Notes: generated by a model not told the origin, from the letters alone. Shown: positions 7,751 through 17,167, counted from the first letter of the stretch. The stretch: 64,000 nucleotides of DNA from Paenibacillus barcinonensis (GCF_003217495.1 NZ_QJSW01000014.1:1-64000), one strand, 5' to 3'. Translations and numbers: made by a program.

Positions 7751-8875
7751 ATGGAATACAGATTTTCAATTGCTGATATACTCTCTCATGTTGCTGCTGA
7801 GATGGTCGTTTCAAGACTAATATATAGCATGGAAGGGATATCGAATGTCTATTACGATGGAAATGCAAAGGATATTGTAGTGGAATACACTACTACAAAT
7901 GATCTTCAATATTTTCAAAGTACTATAGAAAAGTTGGTGGAACAGCAACAAGGACAAAGAACAGTTGTCCCTTCTTTGATACGGGATACTAAAAAAAATG
8001 TATCAAATAATGTTAGTGATGCATCGATTGAGGCGGTTTTTGAATTTGACGGTAGTGTACGAAGGGGAATAGCAGTTGAGTTATTTAAAAAATACGACAA
8101 ATTATTTGATCAAATTGCTCAACGCCTGGATGTTCAAAATAGAAAATATCCCTCATTAATCGCTAGGGATACTCTTTCAAAGTGTAACTACTTCACTTCT
8201 TTTCCGCAGAACGTTCTTTTTGTATCTGAATTCCCCCATAGGATTGATGTGCTGGAAAAAGTCAAAACTACTGATAATTATCAAGAACTTACAAGACATA
8301 ATGAATTTGTACTATCACCGGCTGTGTGTTTCCATTGCTATGAAGAATTCAGCAATTGCATTATTGAGAATAATCTGATGCTTACATCTGTCGGGACTTG
8401 TTATAGACATGAAGCGCCTTGGCGCGTCGGAGGACAACGTTTGAATGAATTCACAATGAGAGAAGTTATTTTTATTGGTGATTCATTATTTGTCGAAGAG
8501 AAGAGACAACAACTCATTGACGAAATTTGGGGATTGTTTGAGGAGCTTGGATTTTCGGGAAGAATTGAAACTGCTTCAGACCCATTTTATTTTCCAAAAG
8601 ATTATTCGACTAAGGGACAATACCAATTACTTTCAAGTATGAAATATGAACTATTATATGATAATGGAAAAAATAAGTCATTCTCAATTGTATCATTCAA
8701 CAATGTACAAGATACTTTATGCAAAGAATTTAATATTCGTAATAGCAGCGGAGACATAAAACATTCGGGTTGCGTTGCTTTTGGTATTGATCGATGGGTA
8801 TATGCAACATTGTTGACCTATGGAACTGATATAAATAAATGGCCCCAAGATGTAAAAGAAAAGTTAGATATTTGA
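7751..8875 (+). CDS. Amino acid:[carrier protein] ligase (class II aaRS-like)
   Basis: 374 residues. Class II synthetase motif 2 is seen as GTCYRHE followed by LNEFTMREV (about 215-240), and motif 3 as SGCVAFGIDRW (339-349). Cys145 and Cys341 lie where atypical seryl-tRNA synthetases and their carrier-protein homologues hold a catalytic zinc. There is no tRNA-binding domain. An N-terminal ~95-residue extension is present. Proteins of this group activate an amino acid with ATP and load it on a neighbouring carrier protein instead of tRNA. That fits the carrier genes on both sides (7366 and 8899). The amino acid is not readable from the sequence; characterised relatives use glycine or alanine. 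It has its own ribosome site (AAAGGAG) before ATG 7751. Confidence 0.85.
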   Translation: MEYRFSIADILSHVAAEMVVSRLIYSMEGISNVYYDGNAKDIVVEYTTTNDLQYFQSTIEKLVEQQQGQRTVVPSLIRDTKKNVSNNVSDASIEAVFEFDGSVRRGIAVELFKKYDKLFDQIAQRLDVQNRKYPSLIARDTLSKCNYFTSFPQNVLFVSEFPHRIDVLEKVKTTDNYQELTRHNEFVLSPAVCFHCYEEFSNCIIENNLMLTSVGTCYRHEAPWRVGGQRLNEFTMREVIFIGDSLFVEEKRQQLIDEIWGLFEELGFSGRIETASDPFYFPKDYSTKGQYQLLSSMKYELLYDNGKNKSFSIVSFNNVQDTLCKEFNIRNSSGDIKHSGCVAFGIDRWVYATLLTYGTDINKWPQDVKEKLDI

Positions 8876-8898
8876 TCTTTTTAAAGGAGACACGAGTT

Positions 8899-9144
8899 GT
8901 GAATATAAAAAGCAAAGTCGAGGAAACGGTTAAAGAAATTCTTGATATTCATAATCCTATTGATTTGGATAAAGATCTAAAAGAATTAGGATTGGACTCA
9001 ATGAAGTGTATAAACTTAATTGTAAAAATCGAAGACCTCTTTAATATAACTTTTAATAATCAAGAGTTTAAAATCAGTAATTTTAAAACAATCGGAACAA
9101 TCAATAAATTGCTTTCTGAAAAATTGGAAACTGAAGCTGTTTAG
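8899..9144 (+). CDS. Free-standing acyl/peptidyl carrier protein 2
   Basis: GTG 8899 is chosen because AAAGGAGA (8883-8890) is eight bases upstream; this gives 81 residues. The upstream in-frame extension overlaps the ligase gene and lacks a ribosome site. GLDSMKCINLIVKIEDLF carries the attachment serine (Ser34). It is clearly related to carrier 1 in this motif but differs elsewhere, so the pathway uses two distinct carriers. Two amino-acid-activating enzymes are present (7751 and 12995), which suggests one carrier for each. Confidence 0.88.
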   Translation: MNIKSKVEETVKEILDIHNPIDLDKDLKELGLDSMKCINLIVKIEDLFNITFNNQEFKISNFKTIGTINKLLSEKLETEAV

Positions 9145-9193
9145 AAAAAATTGTAAAGAGCTTATAGTCGGAAATTATTTTTAGGGGGGAGTT

Positions 9194-10216
9194 ATGAAGT
9201 TCTCATTGAGTTTTTTTTCAAATGTCGATTCCTCTGAGCCTAATCGAATAGCAGAGCAATATGAGTTCCTTTTGAGGTTGGTGGCATACGCAGAAAGTCA
9301 GCGCTATCATGGAGTCTGGATACCAGAAAGACATTTCCACTCTTTTGGTGGTCTTTTTCCTAACCCGGCGGTATTTGCTTCTGCAGTAGCGATGAAAACA
9401 GAAAATCTGAGAATTCAAGTAGGAAGCGTTGTATTGCCTTTGCATAATCCTGCTTTTGTAGCGGAAGAGTGGGCAATGGTGGACCAGCTATCCAGAGGCA
9501 GAGTCGATATGTCGTTTGCGTCCGGCTGGAACTCAAAAGATTTTGTGTTTTCTCCGAGTAATTATGAGAATAGAAAAGAAATTATGTGGGATGGAATCTC
9601 ATATATTATTAAGTTATGGAAAAACACCTTGAATAAAGTCAAAATCCTTCCAACACCATATCAGCAAGATATCCCTATTTTTATTACTTCATCCAAAAGC
9701 ACAGATACATGTTACCAGGCGGGTCTCAATGGTTACAATCTGCTCACTCATTTCATCTCAAATGACTTAGAAGATCTTCAGGAAAAAATCAAGGTTTACC
9801 AAGATGGATTAAGAGAAGGGGGACACAGTATAACCGATAAAGAAATCGTTTTAATGTTACATACTTATATAGGTGACACCTTAGATCAGGTTGAAGATAA
9901 ATCTAAAAATGCATTTTTCAGTTACCAAAATTCATTTTTAGAACTTGAAGGTCAGAAATTGGAACTTTCTAATGATCGAAAGTCGGAAATCACGAAAAGT
10001 TATATATTTAAAAAATATTCTCCGGAACGGTCTCTAATGGGTACATTAGAGACCTCTAGAGAACTGCTTCGGCAGGTAAAAGAGAGTGGAGTGACACAAA
10101 TTGCTGCACTAGTTGATTTTGGTATGAACGAACAAGACGTAATGCTAGGTTTAGATAAGTTAACGAATTTGAAAAAGGAAATGGACGAATTACAGTTTAC
10201 GGAGGGTAGCAAATGA
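9194..10216 (+). CDS. Luciferase-like FMN-dependent monooxygenase
   Basis: 340 residues, a (beta/alpha)8 protein of the bacterial luciferase superfamily. The motif set (GVWIPERHFHSFGG, NPAVFASAVA, RIQVGSVVLPLHNP, GRVDMSFASGWNSKDF) is that of the group found inside or beside NRPS/PKS systems. That group includes BtrO of butirosin biosynthesis, which hydroxylates a carrier-bound acyl chain. Such enzymes need FMNH2 supplied by a separate flavin reductase, and none is visible in the cluster. It lies directly after carrier 2 and overlaps the next gene by 4 bp. Hydroxylation or N-oxygenation of the carrier-bound amino acid is inferred. Confidence 0.85.
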   Translation: MKFSLSFFSNVDSSEPNRIAEQYEFLLRLVAYAESQRYHGVWIPERHFHSFGGLFPNPAVFASAVAMKTENLRIQVGSVVLPLHNPAFVAEEWAMVDQLSRGRVDMSFASGWNSKDFVFSPSNYENRKEIMWDGISYIIKLWKNTLNKVKILPTPYQQDIPIFITSSKSTDTCYQAGLNGYNLLTHFISNDLEDLQEKIKVYQDGLREGGHSITDKEIVLMLHTYIGDTLDQVEDKSKNAFFSYQNSFLELEGQKLELSNDRKSEITKSYIFKKYSPERSLMGTLETSRELLRQVKESGVTQIAALVDFGMNEQDVMLGLDKLTNLKKEMDELQFTEGSK

Positions 10217-11259
10217 AATCAAAGATCAATGAAATTATTGCTGAAAGGATAGCTTATGCAGATCAGTTCCTTAAACAAAGAAGTATTAAATACGATAATA
10301 TTGAAAAAGCATTCGGTTGTGATGTGCATGATTCGAAGTATCTACTGCTGACAAGCTCTGCTGTTCATGGATTAGCCAATAGTGGAAGTGATATAGATTT
10401 CATATCTGTAAATTTAAAGAATTTCCCATCTGATCGAGTTGCTGCCCAACATTTTAGTAATGGAAATCATATGGAAGTTAAGCCGATTTGGGAAGAGGAT
10501 ATAAATGAAGCATTAGTTTTCCTAAAATCAGTTGAAAATAAACCCTTTTTTAATGTTGTTGAGATTTTAAGTCATTGGAACGACCATTGCAAAGTATCAA
10601 AAAAACACCTTGAACGGACAATCAATGGTGTAGATATAAATGGGCAATGTCCATACATGGTTTATACTCCTTCACTTGCATATGTTTGGTTAACCAATTC
10701 CTTTGAGATTTTTCGTAAATGTGTCGTTTATTTTATTCTGTCGGAACGTTCGGGAGAAAATATTGCAACAGTTTCTTATGGACTGAATTCTCTGTTGTAT
10801 TTAATGGATTCGGTTCTCTCATTCCATGGGTACGTTTATTCTAATAAAAAGTGGTATTTGCAGAGATATACTAATTTTGTGAGAGAAAATAAGTATTCAT
10901 TAGAATTCCAGGAACTCACGACAAAGATCAACACTATGTATAACTTTGTATTATCCATTTTAGAAAGAAAATCAGAGTTAAGCTCTCAATTATACGAGTT
11001 ATATTTATACTCAAGAAATCTTATGAAAATTGAAATATCAGATGAGAATCTGATCACCAGCGAATCCAAGCTACATTCACTTCCATTTCTTGAAGAATCC
11101 ATTGTCGTTTACAATGACAATAAACAAAAAGCTATGCTTCTAAATTCATCTGACATTGTGGATTGGAAAATTCCGCTATCTTCCTTATCAACACTGAAGG
11201 AAAGCACTGCAAGACAAATTCTTTCATTACTAAGGACAGGGCTGCTGAAAATAAACTAG
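10213..11259 (+). CDS. Nucleotidyltransferase-fold protein of unknown function
   Basis: 348 residues. LLTSSAVHGLANSGSDIDFISV (given in two parts: LLTSSAVHGL, then ANSGSDIDFISV; Asp60 and Asp62) matches the core of the DNA-polymerase-beta nucleotidyltransferase fold. In that fold a Ser-Ser turn precedes a D-x-D metal site. A third acidic residue may be in HMEVKPIW. The remaining ~250 residues are helical, as in aminoglycoside nucleotidyltransferases and related small-molecule enzymes. ATG overlaps the monooxygenase stop by 4 bp, so both are made together. Possible roles are nucleotidylation of the product for activation or self-protection, or adenylylation of a protein partner. The fold call is moderate; the substrate is unknown. 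Confidence 0.55.
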   Translation: MKSKINEIIAERIAYADQFLKQRSIKYDNIEKAFGCDVHDSKYLLLTSSAVHGLANSGSDIDFISVNLKNFPSDRVAAQHFSNGNHMEVKPIWEEDINEALVFLKSVENKPFFNVVEILSHWNDHCKVSKKHLERTINGVDINGQCPYMVYTPSLAYVWLTNSFEIFRKCVVYFILSERSGENIATVSYGLNSLLYLMDSVLSFHGYVYSNKKWYLQRYTNFVRENKYSLEFQELTTKINTMYNFVLSILERKSELSSQLYELYLYSRNLMKIEISDENLITSESKLHSLPFLEESIVVYNDNKQKAMLLNSSDIVDWKIPLSSLSTLKESTARQILSLLRTGLLKIN

Positions 11260-11271
11260 GAGACTGATGAT

Positions 11272-11814
11272 ATGGACATGCAAAAATTAAATAATCAATC
11301 CTTTTCACAAGGAATGTATGGCCGACAGGATTTACAAACTCTTATAAAGAAAATGTCTACTGTAGCTTTTATGTTGACTGTAGACGGAAAAGCATTTATT
11401 GAAGATATGGTAGGCGGAGCTGACCAACCACAGTATTTAAAAGTACTGAAGTGGAGGCTTTTTGAGTTGTTGTCTGAAATAGATTTCCTTTTGTCTGGCT
11501 ATGAGATGTCAGATCCGATCCACTATGGTGCTATGTCTCTAGAATATGGACTCAGAGAAATTCTCCCTTTGAATACGGCTGAAATTGTAGATGTTTTTCA
11601 GTTCAACGAAAAGTTTGAAAATGATCAAGTTAATCTGGATAATGTTTTTAATATTTGGGAAAGAATAATTGCTCAGTTTCCTGGTAAATTACCTGAAGCG
11701 ATGCTTCAAGAGGGACAAGACGAACTTTTGTTAGCAATCAAAAATTGGAGCAGGATCTATGCTAGGGCTGATCTAAATACAGATTATCTTAAGAAATTGC
11801 TTGATGAGGTATAG
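11272..11814 (+). CDS. Unknown helical protein of the cluster
   Basis: 180 residues, predicted mostly alpha-helical, soluble, with no motif I recognise. It follows the nucleotidyltransferase-fold gene by 12 bp, with AGGAGA before its ATG, so it is in the same operon. Acidic, with many Leu/Ile heptad-like positions (LKVLKWRLFELLSEIDFLL) and a conserved-looking RIYARADLNTDYLKKLL end. It may be a partner subunit of a neighbouring enzyme. No function is assigned. Confidence 0.6.
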   Translation: MDMQKLNNQSFSQGMYGRQDLQTLIKKMSTVAFMLTVDGKAFIEDMVGGADQPQYLKVLKWRLFELLSEIDFLLSGYEMSDPIHYGAMSLEYGLREILPLNTAEIVDVFQFNEKFENDQVNLDNVFNIWERIIAQFPGKLPEAMLQEGQDELLLAIKNWSRIYARADLNTDYLKKLLDEV

Positions 11815-11930
11815 TAAGTGAATTTGTAACTGGTTCATATATTTAAAATTAACAGGAAAAATCACTCGGCTTTATGAATTTTTATTCATTATAATTTATT
11901 AATTATCATGTGGAGAGTGGGGTTACGGCA

Positions 11931-12905
11931 GTGCCAATCAATATAAAAGGCAGAAGCCTTGTATCTATGTTGGAGTTCTCTTTTGTAGAAATTGATTATT
12001 TAATCAATTCAGCTATTGAACTAAAGCGATTAAAGAATCAGCGTGTTTTTCCGAAAAATCTTTCGAATCGAAATATTGCATTGATTTTTGATAGACCATC
12101 TTGCAGAACAAGGACTTCTTTTGTAGTGGCGGCTTCAGATGAAGGAGCACACTTGGAAATATTCCCTTATGAGGACATAAGATTTGGAATAAAAGAATCC
12201 GTCAAAGATATAGCACGTGTTTTTGGAAGAATGTTCGATGGAATTGCCTATCGCGGAGATCATTCTACGTTACTTGAACTTGTAGAATATGCAGGTATCC
12301 CTGTTTGGAACAGCTTAACTGAATCATATCATCCGACACAAGTGTTAGCTGATTTGATGACAATTAAAGAAAGATTTGGACAATTGAAAGGGATAAAGTT
12401 AGCTTACGTAGGCGATGGTAGAAATAATGTTGTGAACTCCTTAATTATAGGTTGTTTGAAAATGGGGGTTGACTTAAAAATTGTGACTCCGAATGAATTA
12501 GCACCTTCGTTAGAATTACTAAAATCTATTAAGGAAGATTGCGCGGATGAACTCTTCGGTAGTGTAATTGTAACTGATAATATTGAAGAAGGGGTGCGCG
12601 ATTGTCATATCATTTACGGTGATGTTTGGATATCTATGGGCGAAGAACACCTGATTGAAGAGAGAATTGCACTTTTATCAAAGTATAAAGTAACTCAAGA
12701 ACTTATGAGTCTAACTGATAATGATGAAACAATATATTTGCATTGTTTACCAGCGCTACACGATCAGAATACTATTATATCTCAAAATCACCCGGATATT
12801 ATGGAAGTTTCTGAAGATGTATTTGAATCACCACGCAGTTTTGTATTCGATCAAGCGGAAAATAGAATGCACACAATAAAAGCGCTGATGAATGCAACGA
12901 TCTAA
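11931..12905 (+). CDS. Ornithine carbamoyltransferase-like enzyme (possible resistant or specialised copy)
   Basis: GTG 11931 starts a protein beginning PINIKGRSLVSMLEF, the normal OTC N-terminus; GTG 11910 is an alternative. About 324 residues, full length. The ornithine-binding loop DVWISMGEE, the HPTQVLADLMTI segment and HCLPA are intact, so the fold and amino-acid site are those of OTC. The carbamoyl-phosphate loop is SCRTR (57-61) instead of STRTR, and the usual GHKES is GIKES. Two uses fit. It could carbamoylate a pathway amine (citrulline-type product). Or it could be a toxin-insensitive OTC for self-protection, as ArgK is in phaseolotoxin producers. No other arginine gene is nearby, so routine arginine synthesis is unlikely. 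Confidence 0.85.
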   Translation: MPINIKGRSLVSMLEFSFVEIDYLINSAIELKRLKNQRVFPKNLSNRNIALIFDRPSCRTRTSFVVAASDEGAHLEIFPYEDIRFGIKESVKDIARVFGRMFDGIAYRGDHSTLLELVEYAGIPVWNSLTESYHPTQVLADLMTIKERFGQLKGIKLAYVGDGRNNVVNSLIIGCLKMGVDLKIVTPNELAPSLELLKSIKEDCADELFGSVIVTDNIEEGVRDCHIIYGDVWISMGEEHLIEERIALLSKYKVTQELMSLTDNDETIYLHCLPALHDQNTIISQNHPDIMEVSEDVFESPRSFVFDQAENRMHTIKALMNATI

Positions 12906-12994
12906 AAAAATATTAGTTAGTCAATGGAGTGTTTTCATACATTGGAGATACTCCATTACTACTTGCAGGATCATAAAATGAAAGGAATGAAATT

Positions 12995-14518
12995 ATGCTT
13001 CCCGTATTTCAGATGTTAAAAGAGTATTCAAAGACTTATGGAACAAGGCCAGTCTTAAAAGATGACTACGAACAAGTAACGTACATTGAGTTTCATGAAC
13101 GTGTGGCTAACTGTGTTCAATATTTTCGGGAGATCGGTTTAAAAAAGGCCGACAGGATTGGGATTTTATTTGAAAGCAGTGTTGATTTTGTTGTGGCTAT
13201 CTACGCTGCTCTATCTTTACATATTATTTATGTTCCCCTCTCTATAAAAGATCCAAAAGCGAGAGTAGTTGATTTAATAAGGGATAGTGAACAAAAGGTT
13301 GTGATCACAAGAGAGGAGTTTATTAGTAACTTTGAACAAGAAGAGTTTGATAATACTTCTTTTTTATCTGTTGAAAAAGGAAAGTTAGGCTTGCAACAGA
13401 CTTCTCTCTTTAGAAATACGTATACCTCTTTGCCTGCTGAAGATCCAAATGCTATTGCTTACATAATATACACATCTGGATCAACAGGAAAGCCTAAAGG
13501 TGTTGCGATCAGACATGAGAGTTTAAATAATTTTATTAAGGAAACCATTGATATTTTTGGCTTTAATACATCAACGAAATCGCTGGGAAGCTCCCCTTTT
13601 CATTTTGATGGTTCTCTCGGTAGTGTTATGTGCACCATCTTTGCAGGCGGTACTCTGGTCATTGTTAATGGAAATTTACTATTGCCCCGTACTTTTATTA
13701 ATCTTCTTATAAATGAGAATATTACTCATATAAGTGGTGTCCCGAGTTATTTACAAATACTTCTTGATCATATTGATGAAGAAGCAGCTAAGAGAATAAT
13801 GCTGAAAACTATTGGGATAGGTGGAGAGGAATGTCCGGTTAAATTTGTTAAACGACTAAAGGGTCTATTTCCTAGCATACGAATTTTTAATCGATATGGT
13901 CCGACCGAAACAACAGTTGTTGTATCGAGTTGTGAAGTGACAGAGGAAGTATTACTGTACAACACTAAAATGCCAATTGGTATACCGCAAAGAAATGTTT
14001 CTTTCTATGCATTTAACGAAAAAGAACAGCCGATTACTACTGGAGAAACAGGAGAACTTCTCATTGGTGGAATACAGGTGATGGACGGTTATTGGAACGA
14101 TAGAGAACTGACTGGAAAGGTTTTAAATTCGGATAACCCATTAGGGATAGAGTTATATAGGACCGGTGATATCATTACGCTTAATGAGCAAGGGCTTTAT
14201 GTATATGTAGACCGAAGTGACAATATGATAAAGAAATACGGAAACAGAATTTATCTTTCCGAAATTGAGGAAGCTATAAATTTACTTGAATGCGTTAAAA
14301 ATAGCGTTTGCAAATTTAGGACAAGCGAGGGAGGTAAAGCGATTATTGCATATATCGAATTCGATAGCGAAGTTGAACAGGATCAGGTGAATAGCATGCT
14401 CCAAAATAAAATCCCGAAATATATGCTCCCTGACTCTATCGTTAAAGTAGACAAATTCCCTCTTTTGAGTAGCGGGAAAATTGATCGTAAACAAATCGAT
14501 ACTTGGATGCTTGAATGA
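12995..14518 (+). CDS. Stand-alone NRPS-type adenylation enzyme
   Basis: 507 residues, one complete adenylate-forming domain. The P-loop YIIYTSGSTGKPKG, the A5 motif RYGPTETTV, A7 YRTGD and the C-terminal A10 SSGKIDRKQI with its catalytic lysine are all present. The A4 region PFHFDGSLGSV has an Asp in the place that binds the alpha-amino group, so an amino acid substrate is expected. There is no attached carrier or condensation domain, so it should load one of the free carriers (7366 or 8899) in trans. It is a second activation route beside the aaRS-like ligase. The specificity code cannot be read reliably by eye. Confidence 0.88.
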   Translation: MLPVFQMLKEYSKTYGTRPVLKDDYEQVTYIEFHERVANCVQYFREIGLKKADRIGILFESSVDFVVAIYAALSLHIIYVPLSIKDPKARVVDLIRDSEQKVVITREEFISNFEQEEFDNTSFLSVEKGKLGLQQTSLFRNTYTSLPAEDPNAIAYIIYTSGSTGKPKGVAIRHESLNNFIKETIDIFGFNTSTKSLGSSPFHFDGSLGSVMCTIFAGGTLVIVNGNLLLPRTFINLLINENITHISGVPSYLQILLDHIDEEAAKRIMLKTIGIGGEECPVKFVKRLKGLFPSIRIFNRYGPTETTVVVSSCEVTEEVLLYNTKMPIGIPQRNVSFYAFNEKEQPITTGETGELLIGGIQVMDGYWNDRELTGKVLNSDNPLGIELYRTGDIITLNEQGLYVYVDRSDNMIKKYGNRIYLSEIEEAINLLECVKNSVCKFRTSEGGKAIIAYIEFDSEVEQDQVNSMLQNKIPKYMLPDSIVKVDKFPLLSSGKIDRKQIDTWMLE

Positions 14519-14554
14519 TTTGGATGTATCCAAATATGGGGAGGAATCGTATAA

Positions 14555-15550
14555 ATGAATCGTATCATCCATGTGGAGAACTTAACCAAAGTATACCGGC
14601 AGAAAAAAAGAGAGGCTGGCATAGTGGGTGCACTAAAATCATTATTTGTTAATGACTACACCAGTAAATTAGCTGTAGATGGGGTGAGTTTTGAAATATA
14701 CGAAGGTGAAATTGTAGGATATATAGGAACCAACGGAGCTGGAAAGTCAAGTACTATTAAAATGTTAATTGGAATTTTACTGCCTTCCTCTGGGTTGATT
14801 GATGTTAACGGCTATTCACCATTCAAGGATAGAAAGAAGCTGGCTAAGGATATTGGAGTGGTCTTTGGGCAAAGGTCTCAATTGTGGTGGGACCTACCTA
14901 TAAGTGAAACTTTTCAACTCCTTGCTGATATTTATGGAGTTAGTAAAGAGGAATACATACAGACCATAAATGAACTTGTAGAAGTTCTTGAAATTAAGGA
15001 CATCTTACATGTACCTGTAAGAACGTTAAGCTTAGGACAGCGGATGCGCGCAGAATTATGTGCTGCACTCATTCATAAACCTAAGATACTCCTCTTAGAT
15101 GAACCAACAATTGGGCTTGATGTTATTATAAAAAAGCGAATTGAGCATTTTATAATTCATATAAACAAGAAATTTAACACAACTATTTTGATAACTAGTC
15201 ACGATTTAAATTATTTGGAAAAGCTATGTAATAGAGTTATACTCATTGACCATGGGAAAGTGTTATTTAATGGTCCAATAGGGAGGATGAAGGAAACTTT
15301 TGAAATTTTCACTAGAGTCGAAATTGTATTAGAAGAGGCGACTTCTGATCCTAGTCTGTATAATATCGAAGGTGTTATTAAAATAAATATAGACAAAAAT
15401 ACTATAACTTTCATCTGTTCCAAAAAAGTAAACACTATAGAATTAATTGAATTCATATCAAAAACAAACAAGATTATTGATATTAAGATAATCGAGGATT
15501 CGTTGGAGGATATCATAGGGAATGTTTATGAAAATAAAAGTATATTATAG
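14555..15550 (+). CDS. ABC-2-type exporter ATPase
   Basis: 331 residues. Walker A GTNGAGKSS, signature LSLGQRMRAEL, Walker B KILLLDEPTIGLD and switch His in ITSHD are all intact. The protein has the C-terminal extension (~90 residues, ending about YENKSIL) seen in exporters of the DrrA/NatA type. It is followed by two membrane proteins with overlapping or close starts (15522 and 16355), so the three form one exporter. In this setting export of the cluster product, and hence part of self-resistance, is the natural role. Confidence 0.9.
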   Translation: MNRIIHVENLTKVYRQKKREAGIVGALKSLFVNDYTSKLAVDGVSFEIYEGEIVGYIGTNGAGKSSTIKMLIGILLPSSGLIDVNGYSPFKDRKKLAKDIGVVFGQRSQLWWDLPISETFQLLADIYGVSKEEYIQTINELVEVLEIKDILHVPVRTLSLGQRMRAELCAALIHKPKILLLDEPTIGLDVIIKKRIEHFIIHINKKFNTTILITSHDLNYLEKLCNRVILIDHGKVLFNGPIGRMKETFEIFTRVEIVLEEATSDPSLYNIEGVIKINIDKNTITFICSKKVNTIELIEFISKTNKIIDIKIIEDSLEDIIGNVYENKSIL

Positions 15551-16331
15551 ACTCGCCGTGATTTCTTTTCAAAGTTTTATCTCTTTCAAATTTAATATTT
15601 TTCTTAATATATTTGTAAGCATGGCAATGGTATTTATACAAATATTAATATGGAAAGCACTTTATTCACAAGAGGATGCTACTAATGCTACTGAAGCAAT
15701 AACCTTAGAAACCATGTTACAGTATGTTGTCATTAGTTCACTATTAAACATTATTATCACCAGTCAGCCCCTTCAATATATAGCTAACCAGATACGAACA
15801 GGAAATATTGCTCTGGATTTAATGAGACCATTTAATTTTAACCTTTACATTTTTTCTATGGAGATCGGAAAAAAGATAGGAAGAGTTTTTATTCAAATCC
15901 CTATTTTATTAATTTTTTATTTCTCTATCCTTTCCAACTTACCAGGCAATGAAATCAATATATTATTTACACTAATAGTTATTATGAATGCAATCATTAT
16001 TCAGTACTTAATTAATTATATTATTGGACTCTTGGCATTCTGGTGGATCGAAGTATGGCCAATGGATATGTTAATGAACAGCCTAATCAAGTTATTGTCT
16101 GGTAGCTGGATACCTCTCTGGTTTTTCCCTGAGCAATTAAGCAAAGTAGCGGAAATTTTACCGTTTAAGCTTATTTATTTCGATCCAATTAGAGTTATAC
16201 TGGGGCAAATACACCCGAGCGAATTGCAAGTAATCGTTCTACAACAAATAATCTGGGTGATGATTTTTATTTCACTAGCGATATTTCTATGGAAATACGG
16301 TACTAAAAAAATAGTTGTGCAAGGTGGTTAA
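15522..16331 (+). CDS. ABC-2-type exporter permease 1
   Basis: 269 residues with about six hydrophobic segments. Its start overlaps the ATPase gene by 29 bp; a second ATG at 15528 is possible. The protein resembles the ABC-2 permeases that occur as unequal pairs beside one ATPase. The N-terminus has the basic YRLAVISFQSFISFKFNIF lead into the first membrane segment. It forms the channel with the product of 16355. Confidence 0.82.
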   Translation: MFMKIKVYYRLAVISFQSFISFKFNIFLNIFVSMAMVFIQILIWKALYSQEDATNATEAITLETMLQYVVISSLLNIIITSQPLQYIANQIRTGNIALDLMRPFNFNLYIFSMEIGKKIGRVFIQIPILLIFYFSILSNLPGNEINILFTLIVIMNAIIIQYLINYIIGLLAFWWIEVWPMDMLMNSLIKLLSGSWIPLWFFPEQLSKVAEILPFKLIYFDPIRVILGQIHPSELQVIVLQQIIWVMIFISLAIFLWKYGTKKIVVQGG

Positions 16332-16354
16332 CACAGAAGAAAGGCTGGTTACCG

Positions 16355-17167
16355 ATGAGACTGATAAAGGTATATTTTAAATACTGTCTTATTCAATTCA
16401 AAACTTTACTTGAATATAAATTTGCATTTTATATGCAGTTATTGGCTAATGCGTTATGGTGTTTTGTCACATTTGCAGGGATATGGATTATTATAGACCG
16501 ATTTGGATCTATTGCTGGGTGGAATCAATACGAAGTTTTATTTTTGTATAGCATTAATATCTTTGCGCATGGACTAAGCGGTATCTTCATATGGGGACCA
16601 ATGGTCAACTTAGGTAAGATTATCGAGCAAGGGGAATTTGATACGATGATGATAAGACCAATCGACAGCTTTTGGGTATTGATTATGAGCAAATTCTCCT
16701 ACACATATATTCCCTGGCTATTAATTCCAACTTACTTTTTTGGGTATAGTTTAGATCATTTAAACTTTTCGATGACTTTTACTCAACTGATCTTTTTAAT
16801 ATTAATAGTTTTAAATGCTACTTTATTAAATATTTCTATCCTAGTCATAACCGGTGCAATAAGCTTTTGGACAATTCGCTCTTCAGATATATTAGGTCTA
16901 TTGTACAACGCGAATAACGGTATTAAGCCTATTATAGATTACCCTATTACAATCTATCCCAAATTCCTTCAATTGCTTATAACAATAGTTATTCCCTATG
17001 CATTTATTAATTACTTTCCTTCAATATACTTCTTAGACCATAAGGATACGGCTAGTTTTAGTCCCATTACAGTCGTTTTTATTCCTGTAGTTACACTTTG
17101 CTTGCTTGGTCTTGCATATCTGGTTTGGAGAATGGGCATAAGAAGTTACCAAAGTGCTGGTTCTTAG
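16355..17167 (+). CDS. ABC-2-type exporter permease 2
   Basis: 270 residues and about six membrane segments. It is a paralogue of the preceding permease with a similar N-terminus (YFKYCLIQFKTLLEYKFAFY) and end (VWRMGIRSYQSAGS). It starts 23 bp after the first permease gene. Together with the ATPase at 14555 it makes a complete three-gene ABC-2 exporter. Confidence 0.82.
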   Translation: MRLIKVYFKYCLIQFKTLLEYKFAFYMQLLANALWCFVTFAGIWIIIDRFGSIAGWNQYEVLFLYSINIFAHGLSGIFIWGPMVNLGKIIEQGEFDTMMIRPIDSFWVLIMSKFSYTYIPWLLIPTYFFGYSLDHLNFSMTFTQLIFLILIVLNATLLNISILVITGAISFWTIRSSDILGLLYNANNGIKPIIDYPITIYPKFLQLLITIVIPYAFINYFPSIYFLDHKDTASFSPITVVFIPVVTLCLLGLAYLVWRMGIRSYQSAGS

